A DNA stretch of 64,000 nt from Dugong dugon (Eukaryota > Chordata > Mammalia > Sirenia > Dugongidae): NCBI GenBank assembly GCA_030035585.1, contig CM057469.1, forward strand, positions 64,869,501-64,933,500, given 5' to 3'. Below the pieces are notes generated by a model. The model was not told the origin of the DNA and made no database searches. It saw only the letters and a list, made by a program, of their open reading frames with translations. The position numbers were made by a program, and so were the translations under genes. Positions 1 through 12,312 of this stretch are shown here, piece after piece. The stretch's first letter is position 1. Each line of letters opens with the position of its first letter.

Positions 1-157
1 TTTAAGGTAATGACATAAAAAAATTTCTCAGAACTCTATAGGCTATAATGTAAAACAGAATTTTAAAAAAGTAGTTCTTGCAAGTTTCACTACATATCAT
101 TCAAATATACACTCTTTTAAAAAATCTTTCATAATTCAGAGACATTTGCTAACAGAA
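1..157. other. Flanking AT-rich DNA, nothing recognised
   Basis: Single-copy-looking AT-rich sequence at the left edge. Its last bases are the left target-site duplication of the adjacent RTE element, which begins at 158. Confidence 0.5.
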
Positions 158-170
158 TGAAGGATAACAT

Positions 171-2582
171 TGTTTTTAGGTACTGTCAAGTCAGTTCTGA
201 ATAATAACAACAGTATGTACAACAGAAAGAAACCCTGCACGGTACTGCATCTCACAATCTTTGCTTTGTTCGAGCCCATTGTTGCAGCTACTATGTCAAT
301 CCATCACATTGAGGGTTTCCCTCTTTTGTGCTGACCATCTACTTTGCAAGCATGTTGTTCTTTTCCAAGGACAGGTCCCGCCTGATAACATGTCCAAAGT
401 ATGTGAGACAAAACCTCATCATCCTCATTTCTAAGGAGCATTCTGGCTGTGCTTCTTCCAGAACAGATTTGTTCATTCTTCTGGTGGTCCCTGGTATATT
501 TAATATTCTTCGCCAACATCATAATTCAAATTCATCAATTCTTCTTTGATCTTCCTTGTTCATTGTCCAGCTTTTGCATACATATGAGGTGATTGAAAAA
601 TCATGGCTTAGATTAGGTACACCTTAATTCTCAAAGTGACATCTTTGCCTTATAACACTTGAAAGAGGTCTTTTGCAGCACATTTTCCCAGTGCAATATG
701 TGGTTTGATTTCTTGACTGCTGCTTCCATGAACATTGATTGCAGATCCAAGTACAATGAAATCCTTTACTTCAAACTTTTCTCCGTTTATCATGATGTTG
801 CTTATTGGTGTATGTTGAGGTATAATCCATACTGAAGGTAGTAGTCTTTGATCATCATCAGTAAGTGCTTCAAGTCTTCTTGGTTTCAGCAAGCAAGTTT
901 ATGTCATCTTCATATCACAGGTGGTTAATAAGTCTTCCCCCAAACCTAATCACACATTCCTCTTCATCTAGTCCAGCTTCTCAGAGTATTTGCTCAGCAT
1001 AAAGACTGAATAAGTATGGTGAAAGGGTACAACTCTGACACACACCTTTCCTGATTTTAAACCATGCAGTATCCCCTTGTTCTGTGAGAATGACTGCCTC
1101 TTCGTAGGTTCCTCATGAGCACAATTAAGTGTTCTGGAATTCCCTTTCTTTGCAAGGTAAACATATTTCTGGTACTCTCTGCTTTCAGCCAAGGTCCATC
1201 TGACATCAGCAATGATATACTTTGTTCCACATCCTCTTCAGGATCTGGCTTGAATTTCTGGCAGTTCTCTGTCAACGTACTGCTGCAACCACTTTTGAAT
1301 GATCTTCAGCAAAATTTTGCTTGTGTACGATATTAATGGTATTGTTTGATAATTTCAGCATTCTTTTGGATCATCTTTCTTTGGACTAGGTACAAATATG
1401 GATCTCTTCCAGCTGGTTAGCCAGGTAGCTATCTGTCTTCCAAATTTATTGGTATAGACAAGTGAGGGCTTCAGGGGTTACATCCATTTGTTGAATATTT
1501 CAACTGGTATTCTGTCAAATCCTGGAGTCTTTGTTTTTCTCCAATACTCCAATACAGTTTGGACTTTTTCCTCCAGTATCATCGGTTCTTGATCATATGC
1601 TACCTCCTGAACTGGTTGAACCTTGACCAATTCTTTTTGGAAGAGTAACTCTGTGTATTCTTTCCATCTTCCTTTGATGTTCGCTGTGTCGTTCAATATT
1701 TTGCCCCTAGAATCCTTTAATATTGCAGCTCGAGGCTTGAATTTTTTCTTCAGTTCTTTCAGCTTGAGAAGTGCTGAGTGTGTTCCTCCCCTTTGTTTTT
1801 CTGACTCCAGGTCTTTGCACATTTCATTATAGTACTTTACTTTGTCTTCTCGAGCTACCCTTTGAAGTCTTCTGTTCAGCTATTTTACTTCATCATTTAT
1901 TCTTTTTGCTTTAGCTACTCGATGTTCAAGAGCAATTTTCAGAGTCCCTTCTGACATCCAATTTGGTCTTTTCTTTCTTTCCTGTCTTAATGACCTTTAG
2001 CTTTCTTTATGTATGATGTCCTTTAATGTCATCCCACAACTCATCTGGTCTTCAGTCATTAGTGTTCAGTGCATCAAGTCTATTCTTTAGATGGTCTCTT
2101 AATTCAGGTGGGATATACTCAAGGTCGTACTTTGGCTCTCATGGACTTGTTTTAATTTTCTTCTGCTTCAACTTGAACTTGCTTATGTTCTGCAGCTGGC
2201 CCCTGGGTTTGTTCTGACAATATTGAGCTTTGCCATCGTCTCTTTCCACAGATGTAGGCGATCTGATTCATGGATATTCCATCTGGTGAGTTCCATGTGC
2301 ATAGTCACCATTTACATTGTTGAAAAAAGGTATTTGCAATGAGTAAGTCATTGGTCTTGCAAATTCTTTCATATGACATCTGGTGTCATTTCTATCACCA
2401 AGGCTATATTTTCCAGCTACTGCTCCTTCTTCGTTTCCAACTTTCGCATTCCAGTTACCAGTAATTTTCATTGCATCTTGATTGCATGTATGGTCAATTT
2501 CAGACTGTATGAGTCATAAAAAGCTTCAATTTCTTCATTTTTGCCATTAGTGGGTGTTGGATAACCAACCACTATTAGTGAT
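171..2582 (-). mobile_element. RTE (BovB-like) LINE copy 1, 5'-truncated
   Basis: Antisense copy of the afrotherian RTE LINE. Read on the minus strand it runs from the endonuclease domain through reverse transcriptase to the 3' terminus. Both ends are fixed by a perfect 13-bp target-site duplication, TGAAGGATAACAT, at 158-170 and 2583-2595. The 5' UTR and the first part of the endonuclease are absent, which is normal 5' truncation during target-primed reverse transcription. It is homologous over its whole length to the copies at 44006-55247 and 57673-59268. Family naming rests on protein similarity to BovB-type RTE and on the tail shared with AfroSINEs. Confidence 0.93.
230..2570 (-). pseudogene. 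RTE endonuclease/reverse transcriptase pseudogene (copy 1)
   Basis: Decayed RTE ORF encoding a fused AP-type endonuclease and reverse transcriptase. In order on the minus strand: an endonuclease piece at about 2471-2268 (GNWNAKVGNE, SLGDRNDT), a linker piece at 1822-1478 (LKELKKKFKPRAAILKDS), RT core pieces at about 1275-968, and the C-terminal region at about 892-304. Frames change between pieces and stops interrupt them, so no intact protein exists. At the position where copies 3 and 4 carry an in-frame TAG, this copy still has TGG (about 1066-1074). It does carry a TGA in place of the arginine codon of the EQI-x-R-EAGL stretch, probably a CpG transition. No catalytic activity is expected. 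Confidence 0.88.
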
Positions 2583-2611
2583 TGAAGGATAACATACCTA
2601 ATCTTAAAAGT

Positions 2612-2739
2612 AAAAAAAAAAAAAAAAAACACAATTTAGAGCGAGACAACTTTTATCTCTAATTAACAAATTAAAAATAATGTTTAATTTTAAAAAATCA
2701 GTATTTTATATATTTCACTGTTTGTGTAATAAATGATTT

Positions 2740-2769
<30 letters not shown>
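2612..2769. repeat. A-tract and T-tract low-complexity pair
   Basis: An 18-base A run (2612-2629) and a 28-base T run (2742-2769) bracket AT-rich DNA just outside RTE copy 1. They may be remnants of poly(A) tails of unrecognised insertions. No element body is visible between them. Confidence 0.7.
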
Positions 2770-2776
<7 letters not shown>

Positions 2777-2926
2777 AAAACAAACTCACATTCTTTACAA
2801 ACCAAATACTTAGCCATGCTTTTATTATGGAGCTGAGGTGACATTTCTGACTAGCTAGTCATTGGATTTAGTCACATAAAATTGATACAAATAAAAGCTA
2901 ATAACCTAGAGAACATTCTGTTTTAT

Positions 2927-3314
2927 CGTTGTTGTTGTTAGTTGCCATTGAGTCAGTTCCAACTCATGGCAACCCCATGAAACATTGCCCTGTCATGCAC
3001 CTTCATGATAGTTACTATGCTTGAGTCCGTTGTAGTGACTACTATGTATTTCAAGGGCCTTCCAACCTAGGGGACTTGTCTTCCAGTACTGTATCAGATA
3101 ATACTCTGTTGTGATCCATAGGGTTTTCCTTGGCTTATTTTGAGAAGTAGATCTCCTTGCCTTTCTTCCTAATTTGTCTTAGTCTTGAAGCTCCACTGAA
3201 ACATGTCCACCATCAGTAACCCTACTAGTATTTGAACTACCAGTGGCATAGCTTCCAGCATCAATGCAACACACAGGCCACCACAGTACAAAAAACTGAC
3301 AGACAGTTGGTCAA
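2927..3314 (-). mobile_element. Non-autonomous RTE derivative: 5' UTR fused to 3' end
   Basis: A 388-bp element. Its minus-strand 5' portion (about 270 bp) matches the 5' UTR of the full-length RTE seen at 44006-44280, including the run CTGAAACATGTCCACC on the plus strand. Its last ~100 bp match the RTE 3' terminus, ending in GTT repeats on the plus strand. The RTE coding region is missing. A 10-bp duplication with one mismatch (TCTGTTTTAT 2917-2926, TCTGCTTTAT 3315-3324) flanks it, so it inserted as a unit. A second copy with the same architecture lies at 33304-33710. It may already be catalogued as an RTE1 non-autonomous subfamily. Confidence 0.85.
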
Positions 3315-3324
3315 TCTGCTTTAT

Positions 3325-4810
3325 TAGACTTAGAAAAAATTAATATCCACAAATGATTAGTAAACAAAAAAACTTCTAAAATGGAAACGAAACCATTTTA
3401 TGTCAAATAATAATAAAAAGATTTTAAATTGAAAATGTTAATTTAAAATGAGCTTAATCTGCATTTTCACATCTTATTTGTCAAACTAACAAACTTTTAA
3501 CTCTATTCAAATCATAGTAGCTCATGGTGATCCAAGGAAAAACTATTGGAAAATAAAAAGATAATAGAGGAAATGATTGATCCTTTCTGACAGCTTGTAG
3601 CACCTGCTATAGGGTAAAGAATAATACTTAAACTCTTTTTTATTAGCAACAGAAAGGTTCTGCCCTAGAATACTCAGCAATAGTAAGAACAAAGCTTGCT
3701 TTGTAATACAAGTAAATCCGCAATCTATTTGTTTCTGCTTGTTTTACTTATTAAGGGGATTCCTTCCTATTGCTTTAACATAATAAATTTCCATTAGGCT
3801 TTTAGGCCCCAGAATTGAGGACAATTTTTGTTGTTAGTTTAAATATTGACTTACATCAGATTTATTTTTTTCTATATAAACTGTTGCATAGTTTTATGTC
3901 TAGGTCAGTTAAGCTGAGTCTAGTTGCATCTTATTCCTCTAACTAAATTTAATGAAATATTACCTAAGTACCTAGTAGGTAATAATAAATCAGTTCTGTA
4001 AAATCTAGCAATTGTTATTTTAACATCTCTTTCTATAAAAACAATTAATATTGAAGTCTTTTCTCTATTGTTGGCTATATTATCTACTTACAGATGACTT
4101 GCAGACAGTACTTTGTAAAAGAGAGGGCCCATAAAAACATAAATTAGGAGAGTTGCTTCTTTTAATTGCAAAATGGAAAGTTAATTTCCCTCTATTTTTG
4201 GCACCACAAGAGTTTTAAGGTCATGAATCACTTTGTGATCATCCCTCACATATTTTCCTCTCAGATGTATATGCTTTTTACTTCATATCCATTGCTCAGA
4301 TTAGCTCTTTCCTTTGAATTTTATTATAATAGACACATTGGGGTTGGATAGTCCTGCTCTATCCTTTCTTGTTAAGAACCCTGTCATCCTGGTCCAACAG
4401 CTTTGTATATGATTCAAATGTTGCCTTTCATAGAGGCAACTTTTAACCTGGCATGCAAACATTCTCATTATGGGAGGGATTTGGAGAAAAGACAGTGTGG
4501 TATGGCTGTCTTCTGAACTGTGCTCTTATTGACCTATTTACCAATTATAGCTTTCTCATTTTAACATTGTGCATTGTGGGCATGCTAAAAGGACAGAAGA
4601 CAACTCAACCCTTATGAAAGTAGAGTTTATATTAGTATGAAACGGTAGTTACACTATTTCCTATAGAATTTACCAAAAGGCAATTAAGAACATAGGTACA
4701 AACATATGAAACTGTAGGTCTGTATTAATCCATAACCATTTCAATAGTGTTGTGTATTTTATGGACTAGTTGGCATTTCAACATACATTTAATATCACAT
4801 ATGTTCTATT
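3325..4810. other. AT-rich single-copy DNA
   Basis: No open frame of gene-like length or composition, no splice-bounded exon and no recognisable repeat on either strand. It could contain very old repeats below visual recognition. Confidence 0.4.
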
Positions 4811-4953
4811 TGTTGTTGTTAGGTGCCATCAAGTTGGTTCTGATTCATAGTGACCCTATAGGGCAGAGTAGAACTGCCCCGTAGGGTTTTCAAGGGGCAG
4901 CTGGTGGATTTGAACTACCGACTTTTTGGTTAGCAGCCAAGCTCTTAACCACT

Positions 4954-4959
<6 letters not shown>
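4811..4959 (-). mobile_element. AfroSINE, short form
   Basis: tRNA-derived SINE on the minus strand. On the plus strand it opens with GTT repeats and GGTGCCATCAAGTTGG (the RTE-like tail) and ends in the tRNA-like head, TTAACCACTATGCCA. It lacks the ~45-bp central insert present in the long form, for example at 42313-42525. A dinucleotide repeat starts directly at its 5' side. Confidence 0.92.

Positions 4960-5029
<70 letters not shown>
4960..5029. repeat. (AT)n microsatellite
   Basis: About 35 uninterrupted AT units abutting the tRNA-like head of the preceding SINE. The length in the assembly may be unreliable and it is likely polymorphic. Confidence 0.98.
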
Positions 5030-5032
<3 letters not shown>

Positions 5033-8000
5033 TATATACTAATATTATACACTTATGTTGTTGTTCTAATATAAGGGATGCTTTTCTTTTTCTCAGTGGT
5101 TAACTAAATAGGAATTTTCTCCAAAAATATGAGGAAAATTTCAGAGCAACATTATGAGTCATTTGCCCCTGGCAAGTTCCAATTTAGTAACATAAGCGTG
5201 AGTGGTAAGGAAACCATGCCAATCCACTGCGTCACATCTTTGCCATTTCAAATAAGACAAATACAAATAGGTGTGTGTGTGTCTATCATATACAAGACAA
5301 AATGGATTAAATATACTCTGTACAAACAAGTCCAATGAAGTCAGCAGATACAAAAAAGAAATCAAACCCCATAACTCTCAAAATTTAAATCATATCCAAG
5401 GGAGCCAATTTTAATTTAATTCTCCTTCCTTAGAATGGATAATATACCTTGAAAAGTCAATAATACCTTAAATTGGGCCAGGATTTCTTTATATTTTGAA
5501 GACAGCTTGATTCATACATTCATTCTTATTTTCTATTCTTTTCAAAGTATAGGATGGAAATAACTTATTGTGAAATATATATTAGGCATGATACCTTATG
5601 TTATCAACTGACAATGTATCTCAATAATAGAGATACATGGACAGATCCTTATTTTATTATGAATATGCAAAACCATTTCAGAAATAAATTTAGCTTTATA
5701 GATCTGTTAATTAAATTATTAATAATTATAGTCAAGAGAAACATGCATTGTCAAGACAAGAAAAAACTTGATTTTTGTTTAGAAAGGTTAGTAGTTGTTG
5801 AAAAGTAGGTCAGTGAACTAACTGGGTTACTGAAAATAATCAGAACTGACAGGTAGACTAGTGAAATCTATAGGCTACAGATTTTTGGTTTGAATGTTTT
5901 TGTAAAGATGACATTTCTTGAGTAAGAGAAGAAAATGTGAAAGATTATATGCTAATTTACAGCATTCATTAAAATGTTTTAAAAGTGTAATAGTATTGAA
6001 GAACTTTTTTGAAAGTTAAGTAAAATGTAGTCATTCTAATTTGTATACTCACTTTATAGTTTTCAAAATCAGGAACGTTCCAAAATTTAACGACATTAAT
6101 GGAATTATTTGTAGATGTAAATATAATGAGGTTGAGAGATTTTATTACATACACTCAATCTCAAAATACTGATACAATTTCAAATATTACACTATCTTTT
6201 AAAAGCTCTTGCAGTACAAGAACAATCCATACAAAGTGAAGAAAATAAGACTAAGCCAGTGTAACTATAATGTTTTGTTTTGCTAAAAATAATTCTATGT
6301 AGATTTAATATGTCTCTGTCATTTTAGTTCACAAATTCAACACCTTGAAACATGTAGCAGGAGACTAGAATTTTAGGGAAGAGTGATAATGGATTTACTT
6401 ATGCACGCCAGGTTTTTAAATCTTGTATTATTCTAAAATGGCTTCTTCAGCTACTTGATGTGTCACTAGATTAAAACGTTCTCTGCAGTTCAAATTGATG
6501 ATAAATGTCTTTGCCCCCAAAAGAAGATTCCCTGTCTAATATGCTGTCTGCAAGAAAATGCATCACTCTAAAGTGTATTTTAAATCTATTAGTAAAGGCT
6601 CTTACCACCCCAGTAACTTGCATAGAACACACCGAAGCAAAGAAACATGCAGTGCTTTCCAGCTAGACGCTAATAAAGCCACAGGGGAAAAAAAAGTATT
6701 TCAAATATATGCTGCCTAATGCCCAATGTCTTGCTCGAAAACAGGCTGAAACTTCTTTTATTAATTATGCTACAAAAATCTAGAATATTTTCAAATAAAA
6801 TATCTCTTTACCAGTTTTCTGAAGGAAATTATTACATGTTGCTCTTAACTGATCTATTTTTAGAAGTAAAAAGCAGCAGGGTATGTTAGAAAGGGCTGCT
6901 TCATGAATTATGTATTTGTCCTTTTTCCACTTGGCTACACTCCCTGTATTTTATGAATCCTTGAAATCCTGAGGATGGTAACTTATAAATTGAAATTTCT
7001 AAAATTTCCTAGCCACATGCTTAGTTTTCCAGCTACATCTTTTTGCTGATCACCTGCTCCCAAGAGAGAACAATTCCAGAAGACACCCTTTGTTCATGAA
7101 GTACTTAAAGAAGATTCTGAGGAACACTTTTTTTTCCTAAGATGAAGGTCCTGAATCACTTGAATGGCTTTTGTTTGCATCACAAAGTTATTATTTCCTT
7201 TCCTAAAGTTGTAATTAAGGGTTCACTCAAATTGTACCAGTTTATTAAGGCTTAAATTACATCTTATAGCTCATATTTTGTTATTGGCTTCACCAGAAAA
7301 TAATAACAAATCACTGAAATAAAATAAAACAGAAAGAAACTAGATGTTTAAATCCTGCAAGTCCCATTAGTGAAATGTTGTAGCTACAAATTTATAAGCC
7401 ATATGTGTATAAAATATCTCTCTGAAGCTTTGCTTGGATAATAAAAATAATTTGGCTATCATCTGTGTCTAATACTCCAGAAACAAGAGAGACTTTTTCT
7501 GACCCTGAGCTGAATATTGAACATAAAAATATTGATTTGCTTCTCATTCTCACAAGAACATTTACTTCAGACATGAATAGGGGGGCCTGTCCCACTGAAA
7601 GAAGCTCCCCCCCTCTGACGCCCTGCATCCTTTTGTCTTTATCTAATTCCATCATCTCAGAGACCAACGACTCCCTTTCACAGTGCTTTGCAGTTGCTTG
7701 TCATGCCTGACTCTCTGTATTTTGCCTGCCCCTTTCTTTGCCCCTGGACAAGCTAAAGAGAAAAAAAAAAGTAATAGTTTTACTGCCTTTCCCAGAGCCT
7801 GTTCGTGTTCAGTGCTCTCACTTAAGCAGGTCAAAGAAGGTGAAACTCCTTTTCCATAGACTGTTTTTTTAACCTTAGAAGTCCGCCTTGTACTTGAATA
7901 ATACAGCAAATGTAATTTTAGCACTTTATCCATGAGTCCAGCCAAAGAGAAGCGTTTGAAGAACTTAGTTTAGATCTAGTACGAACTATTTTTAATGATA

Positions 8001-9690
8001 CCATTATACAACTAATGTGGTGGTAAGACACTTGGCAAGTCACTGGTTAGTGATCAGAGGTGATTTTCTTTGAGAATGTATTTAAAGTCTAGCTGAAGTT
8101 TAATATTAGAAATCATATTCCCTAAAATGAAAGTACACTGTATAAAATAAACAAAAGATATTTTTTCTTGCAGAAGATATCAGAGTAATTTTTTTTCCTG
8201 TCAGAAGTCATTTAATTTGCAACACAATAATTTTTAAATTTCAAGTGAAATAATTGTCTGGAAGTGCTTTTCTATAAAAGTACAATTGATACCTAGTGTT
8301 TTTCTCTACTTAAAATGTTCAAACCTTTTGTAATTTATGGACACATTAAAATATAGCAGAAAGGTGGCAAAACAAGCACTGAATGTGAGCAGAAGAGAAC
8401 AATTGAATGAAAGGATCAGAGAAATAATACAGGAAATTTACAAATTTACATACTCGTAGAATTTTAAAATCATCATCAGAGGAAAGGAAGTTATGGCTTT
8501 TGCAAATTGATTTTATCTGTTAACTATTGTTTATTGCTTTTAGAATTAATTCAAAATAGTTCTCTATTCTAAATCCTCACATAGCTTTTCATGAATTTAC
8601 ACAATCCCCCACCTTTAAAGTTAAAGCAAAACTGCAGACTAGGATGGGCTATTTTTCAGGCATCACAGGTGAGTTGTTTGTAATGAGCACTTATTTGGTG
8701 CTTTTAGAAACTTCACACCTGGTTTAATTTGTCAGAAAACAATGTTTGCAGCCAGTTCAAGAGAGAAGTATCCTTCTTGACCCCAATCTCTTCTCCTTAT
8801 GGTGGGTATATTTAATATGCATGATAAGGTTCTGAGATGTTTACATGTGATTTATGGGCCCAAAGCCAGTTACTAAACTAATGTCTGTTGGCTCATATCA
8901 CACAATGTATATTTTGATCGTGTTTAACTTTCTAGAAGAAAGAACACAGAAAATTTTAAAATCAAGTTAAGTACCAATATAAGTATTCATAACTATTCAT
9001 AAATACACTCTTCAAATTATTAGTCTAGCTTTTCAAACTGATTTATAAAATATACATATTAATTAATTAAAGGAATCCTATTCCTAAATGAATGGCACTC
9101 GAGGTTTATTAAATTACTAAACATGATTTACAGGCTTGATGGTATGTACCGCTATCCTTCTTTTTACTAAATTAAAATGAATCAGAAAGAAAAAAAAAAA
9201 GATAGTTTTAAAAAATACTTCTTTAAAAAAGAAAAAAAAACATGACAAATACAGGGAAAAAATTATACTCTGGGTAGAAAGTTCAAGATGCTCCAGTGTT
9301 CATATTATTGCTCAGACTGAGGCTGCGCAGACATGTTACTGTGACAGAAACAGGCCAACTTGCTGCTATTTTGCCCAACAGCTGGAAACATATAGAGCCT
9401 TATTGTTCCTTACTTTAAATTATAATGAGATGAGACTCTTCTATTATTAACCATCAACTGTAACATAGGTTCTTTTTGAATATGCTGTTTTCAAATTGTA
9501 GTTTCTTTCCATTTGTTTATACAGTCCATTTTTATCTACTGAATATTGCACTATGTTTCTTACTAGAGAAAAATAAAAATAAAGCAATTAATTGTGCCCA
9601 AACAATCTGTTTCAAAGAATACGTGGAATGTTATTTAAAGATATTCATCATGTCGATAAGAAAGAGAAACATTTTGGTAGTAAAGTCTTC
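5030..9690. other. 4.7 kb of AT-rich DNA without recognised repeats or genes
   Basis: Longest repeat-poor stretch of the window. All open frames are under about 100 codons, occur on both strands, and look like chance frames. Parts, for example 6420-6720 and 9290-9370, are less AT-rich and look less eroded than their surroundings, so conserved non-coding elements are possible. That cannot be tested without alignment. Confidence 0.4.
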
Positions 9691-9691
9691 C

Positions 9692-10556
9692 CAATATATT
9701 TATTATTATTATTTAATATTCAAAAAGACATTATTGTTAGAGAAGTTTTAGAATTACAGAGAAAAAAGTACAGAAAGTACAGCATTCCCATATACCCAAT
9801 ACTCCCGGCATACTGTTTCTCCTATTCTTCACATTTTGCTACAATTAATGAACTAATATTGACACATTATTATTAACTAAAGTCCATAGCTTACATTAGA
9901 GTTCACTTTTTGTGTTACATAACCCTATGGGCTTTGACAAATGCGTAATATTGTGTGTCCACCATTACAGTATCATATAGAATTGTCTCACTGTCCTAAA
10001 AATGCCCTGTGCTTCACTTACTCATCCCTTCCCTCCTTCCCACCTCCCCCAAAACTCTGGCAATCACTGATCCTTTTACTGTCTCTATAGTTTTGCCTTT
10101 TCCAGAATGTCATATGGTTAGAATCATATGGCATATTGCTTTTTTTCTGACTGGATTCCATCACTTAATAGTATGTGTTTAAGTTTCAGCCATGTCTTTT
10201 CTCAGCCTGATAGCTCATTTCTTTTTATGGCTGAATAATACTCCATTATATGGACGTAATATGCTTTATTTACTCATTCACTTCCTGAAGGGCAGCTTGG
10301 TTGCTTCCAATTTTTAGCAATTATAAATAAAGCTGTAATAAAAATTTGTGCACATGTTTTTACATGAATAAACATTTTCAGCTCATTAGGGTAAATATCT
10401 AGGAGTGTGATTGCTGGATCATATGATAAACCTATGTTTAGCTTTGAAGAAGCTGCCAGACTGTTTTCCAAAAACATTCCCACTAGCAATGAACAAGAGT
10501 TTTGGTTATTCCACATCTTTGACAGCATTTAGTGTTATCAGCGTTCTGGATTTTAG
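9692..10556 (-). mobile_element. Old L1M 3' end
   Basis: Antisense L1 fragment covering the 3' UTR (about 9692-10050) and the ORF2 C-terminus. A minus-strand frame at 10528-10274 still reads YDPAITLLDIYPNE and FITALFIIAKNWKQPSCPS, the conserved end of mammalian L1 ORF2p. The plus strand shows typical antisense L1 text such as GGCTGAATAATACTCCATTA. Divergence suggests a pre-afrotherian L1M subfamily. 5'-truncated. Confidence 0.9.
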
Positions 10557-11194
10557 ATATTATGATAGATGTGTATAAAACTATTATTTTTAATCAGAGA
10601 AAATTATGTGTGTGTATAATTTAAAATTCTGTTACTAAATTTTTTAAAAGTACAAAATCAGTTACAAAAATGGACTTTAAACATTGAATCCAGTTATCAC
10701 TAAATTATTGAAGAAGTAAAACAAAACAGAGAGGAAAGATGAAACCATCAGTTAGGGAGTCAAGGATTGTTTCTTAATTAGGCAAGTAAATGAGCTCTTA
10801 ACCTCTCCCTACATCACCTTCTCTCTTCATGAATGGCAGCAATGAGCAACGATCGATCGTGGTGATGGTTGCCCAAACATAAGAAAAAAAAAAGGATTTA
10901 CCATATTTTATGCAAATAATGCACACCATGTATGTTTGTTTGCCAACCACTCCCTCCTTCCATGAGGTATTTTTGTAAGCATGTTGTGCTAATTTTTTTA
11001 CAGCAACTTGTAAAAAACAAACAAACAAAAAAAAAACTGGCCTAGCAGTGCTTATGAAAATATCTCACAGCGGGAGGGAACAGTTGGCAAACAAACGTAG
11101 AAAGTCTGCATTATTTCCAAAAAAAAAAATACAATATTCCTACAAAGTAACCAAAATCCCGACATGGAGCATACTCTTTAGCATAACATTGAGG
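10557..11194. other. AT-rich single-copy DNA
   Basis: Nothing recognised apart from a short A-rich tract around 11012-11036. Confidence 0.4.
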
Positions 11195-11585
11195 ACCCTT
11201 CATGTGTCTTCTCAACCTGTCTTAGTACAAGACACTGGCCATGCTCTTTATATGTCAGTAATGTTTGCTCATGCTGTTTCCTCATCCTTCTCTTATTCAT
11301 AGGTGTTCTCTTAGTTCCACTCATAATCGAGGGCCAATCTAAATGGTAGCTTCTCTATGATCCTTTCATAATCTCCAAATTCTAAAGGAATCACTCACTC
11401 TTCTGATGGTACTTAGCCTTTTGCTTATGCTTATACTACAGCATGAAATGTACATGTCTCCTCCATTAATTTGTTAGCTTCTCAAAGAGAAAGACCAGAT
11501 ATTAATGTTCCATGTTCCATTTAGCAACTAGCATAGTACATTGCAGTGCTGATAAATGTACTTAATAGAACTGAATTGAAAAGGT
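11195..11585 (+). mobile_element. L2 LINE 3' end (probable)
   Basis: Degenerate sequence following the order of the L2 3' region: an area resembling the 'ATGTCTCCTCCATTA...TTGTTAGCTTCTC' block, then 'AGCATAGTACATTGCAGTGCT', then a terminal 'GATAAATGTA..GAATTGAA' resembling the L2 end. Assignment rests on layout rather than high identity. Confidence 0.6.
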
Positions 11586-12312
11586 ATCATTATCAACCAT
11601 TCAATGGGCATGGGAAAATCTACTACTCTTGAATCTTGCCCAGAGAACTATTTTTAAAATTAATGCTTTCTTTCTATTCTCTATGGACCTATAATCAAAT
11701 ATCATCTTCAAGGAAGAAACAGGGACTTCAACAACAGTAATTTAATTCTTGCAAACTTCTTTGGTCATGAAACTACTACTTTGCAAACTGGATTTATAGA
11801 CTATAAGGAGGTTGGTTTGTCTATTTCATGATACAATTTTATGTAAGGACAGCTTACTTAATGGCCACATTGGGGGAAAAAAAAATCCACATAAAAGTGA
11901 TGGAATCACCCCTTTCACCTCTGTGCCAATGACACACGGTCTTTCTAAAACTAGAGGAAGGAAATCGTTATCCCTAATTATGTCTTGTTCAATTGTGTCA
12001 TTTAAAGCATTAACCTGTTTTTTAGAAGGCTGTTTTTAGATCTATCTTTACTAAGCAAATGTTACTCTTTCTGCAGTCTTTCCCTGTGGAAATAGTTTAG
12101 ATTATTTAAAAATCATTAATACTAGAGAAAATTAAATAATACTATATATGAGACTCAATTTTCAAGGATTAGAAGAAAATATTTTAGAAAATTTTTTCTG
12201 GCTAGACCAAGTAGGCCTGGTTCTTCTAGAAAAGTGTATATAGAAAAGTGCGTCTTAGAATTCCAGTGTTCTCAAACACACATACTTGGAAAATATTGTA
12301 CAATATAGCCTA
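11586..12312. other. AT-rich single-copy DNA
   Basis: No recognised repeat, and no gene-like frame on either strand. Confidence 0.4.

Noticed and set aside
4960..5029. CRISPR-like or satellite array
   Set aside because: Simple AT dinucleotide repeat without spacers. No repeat-spacer structure exists anywhere in the window.
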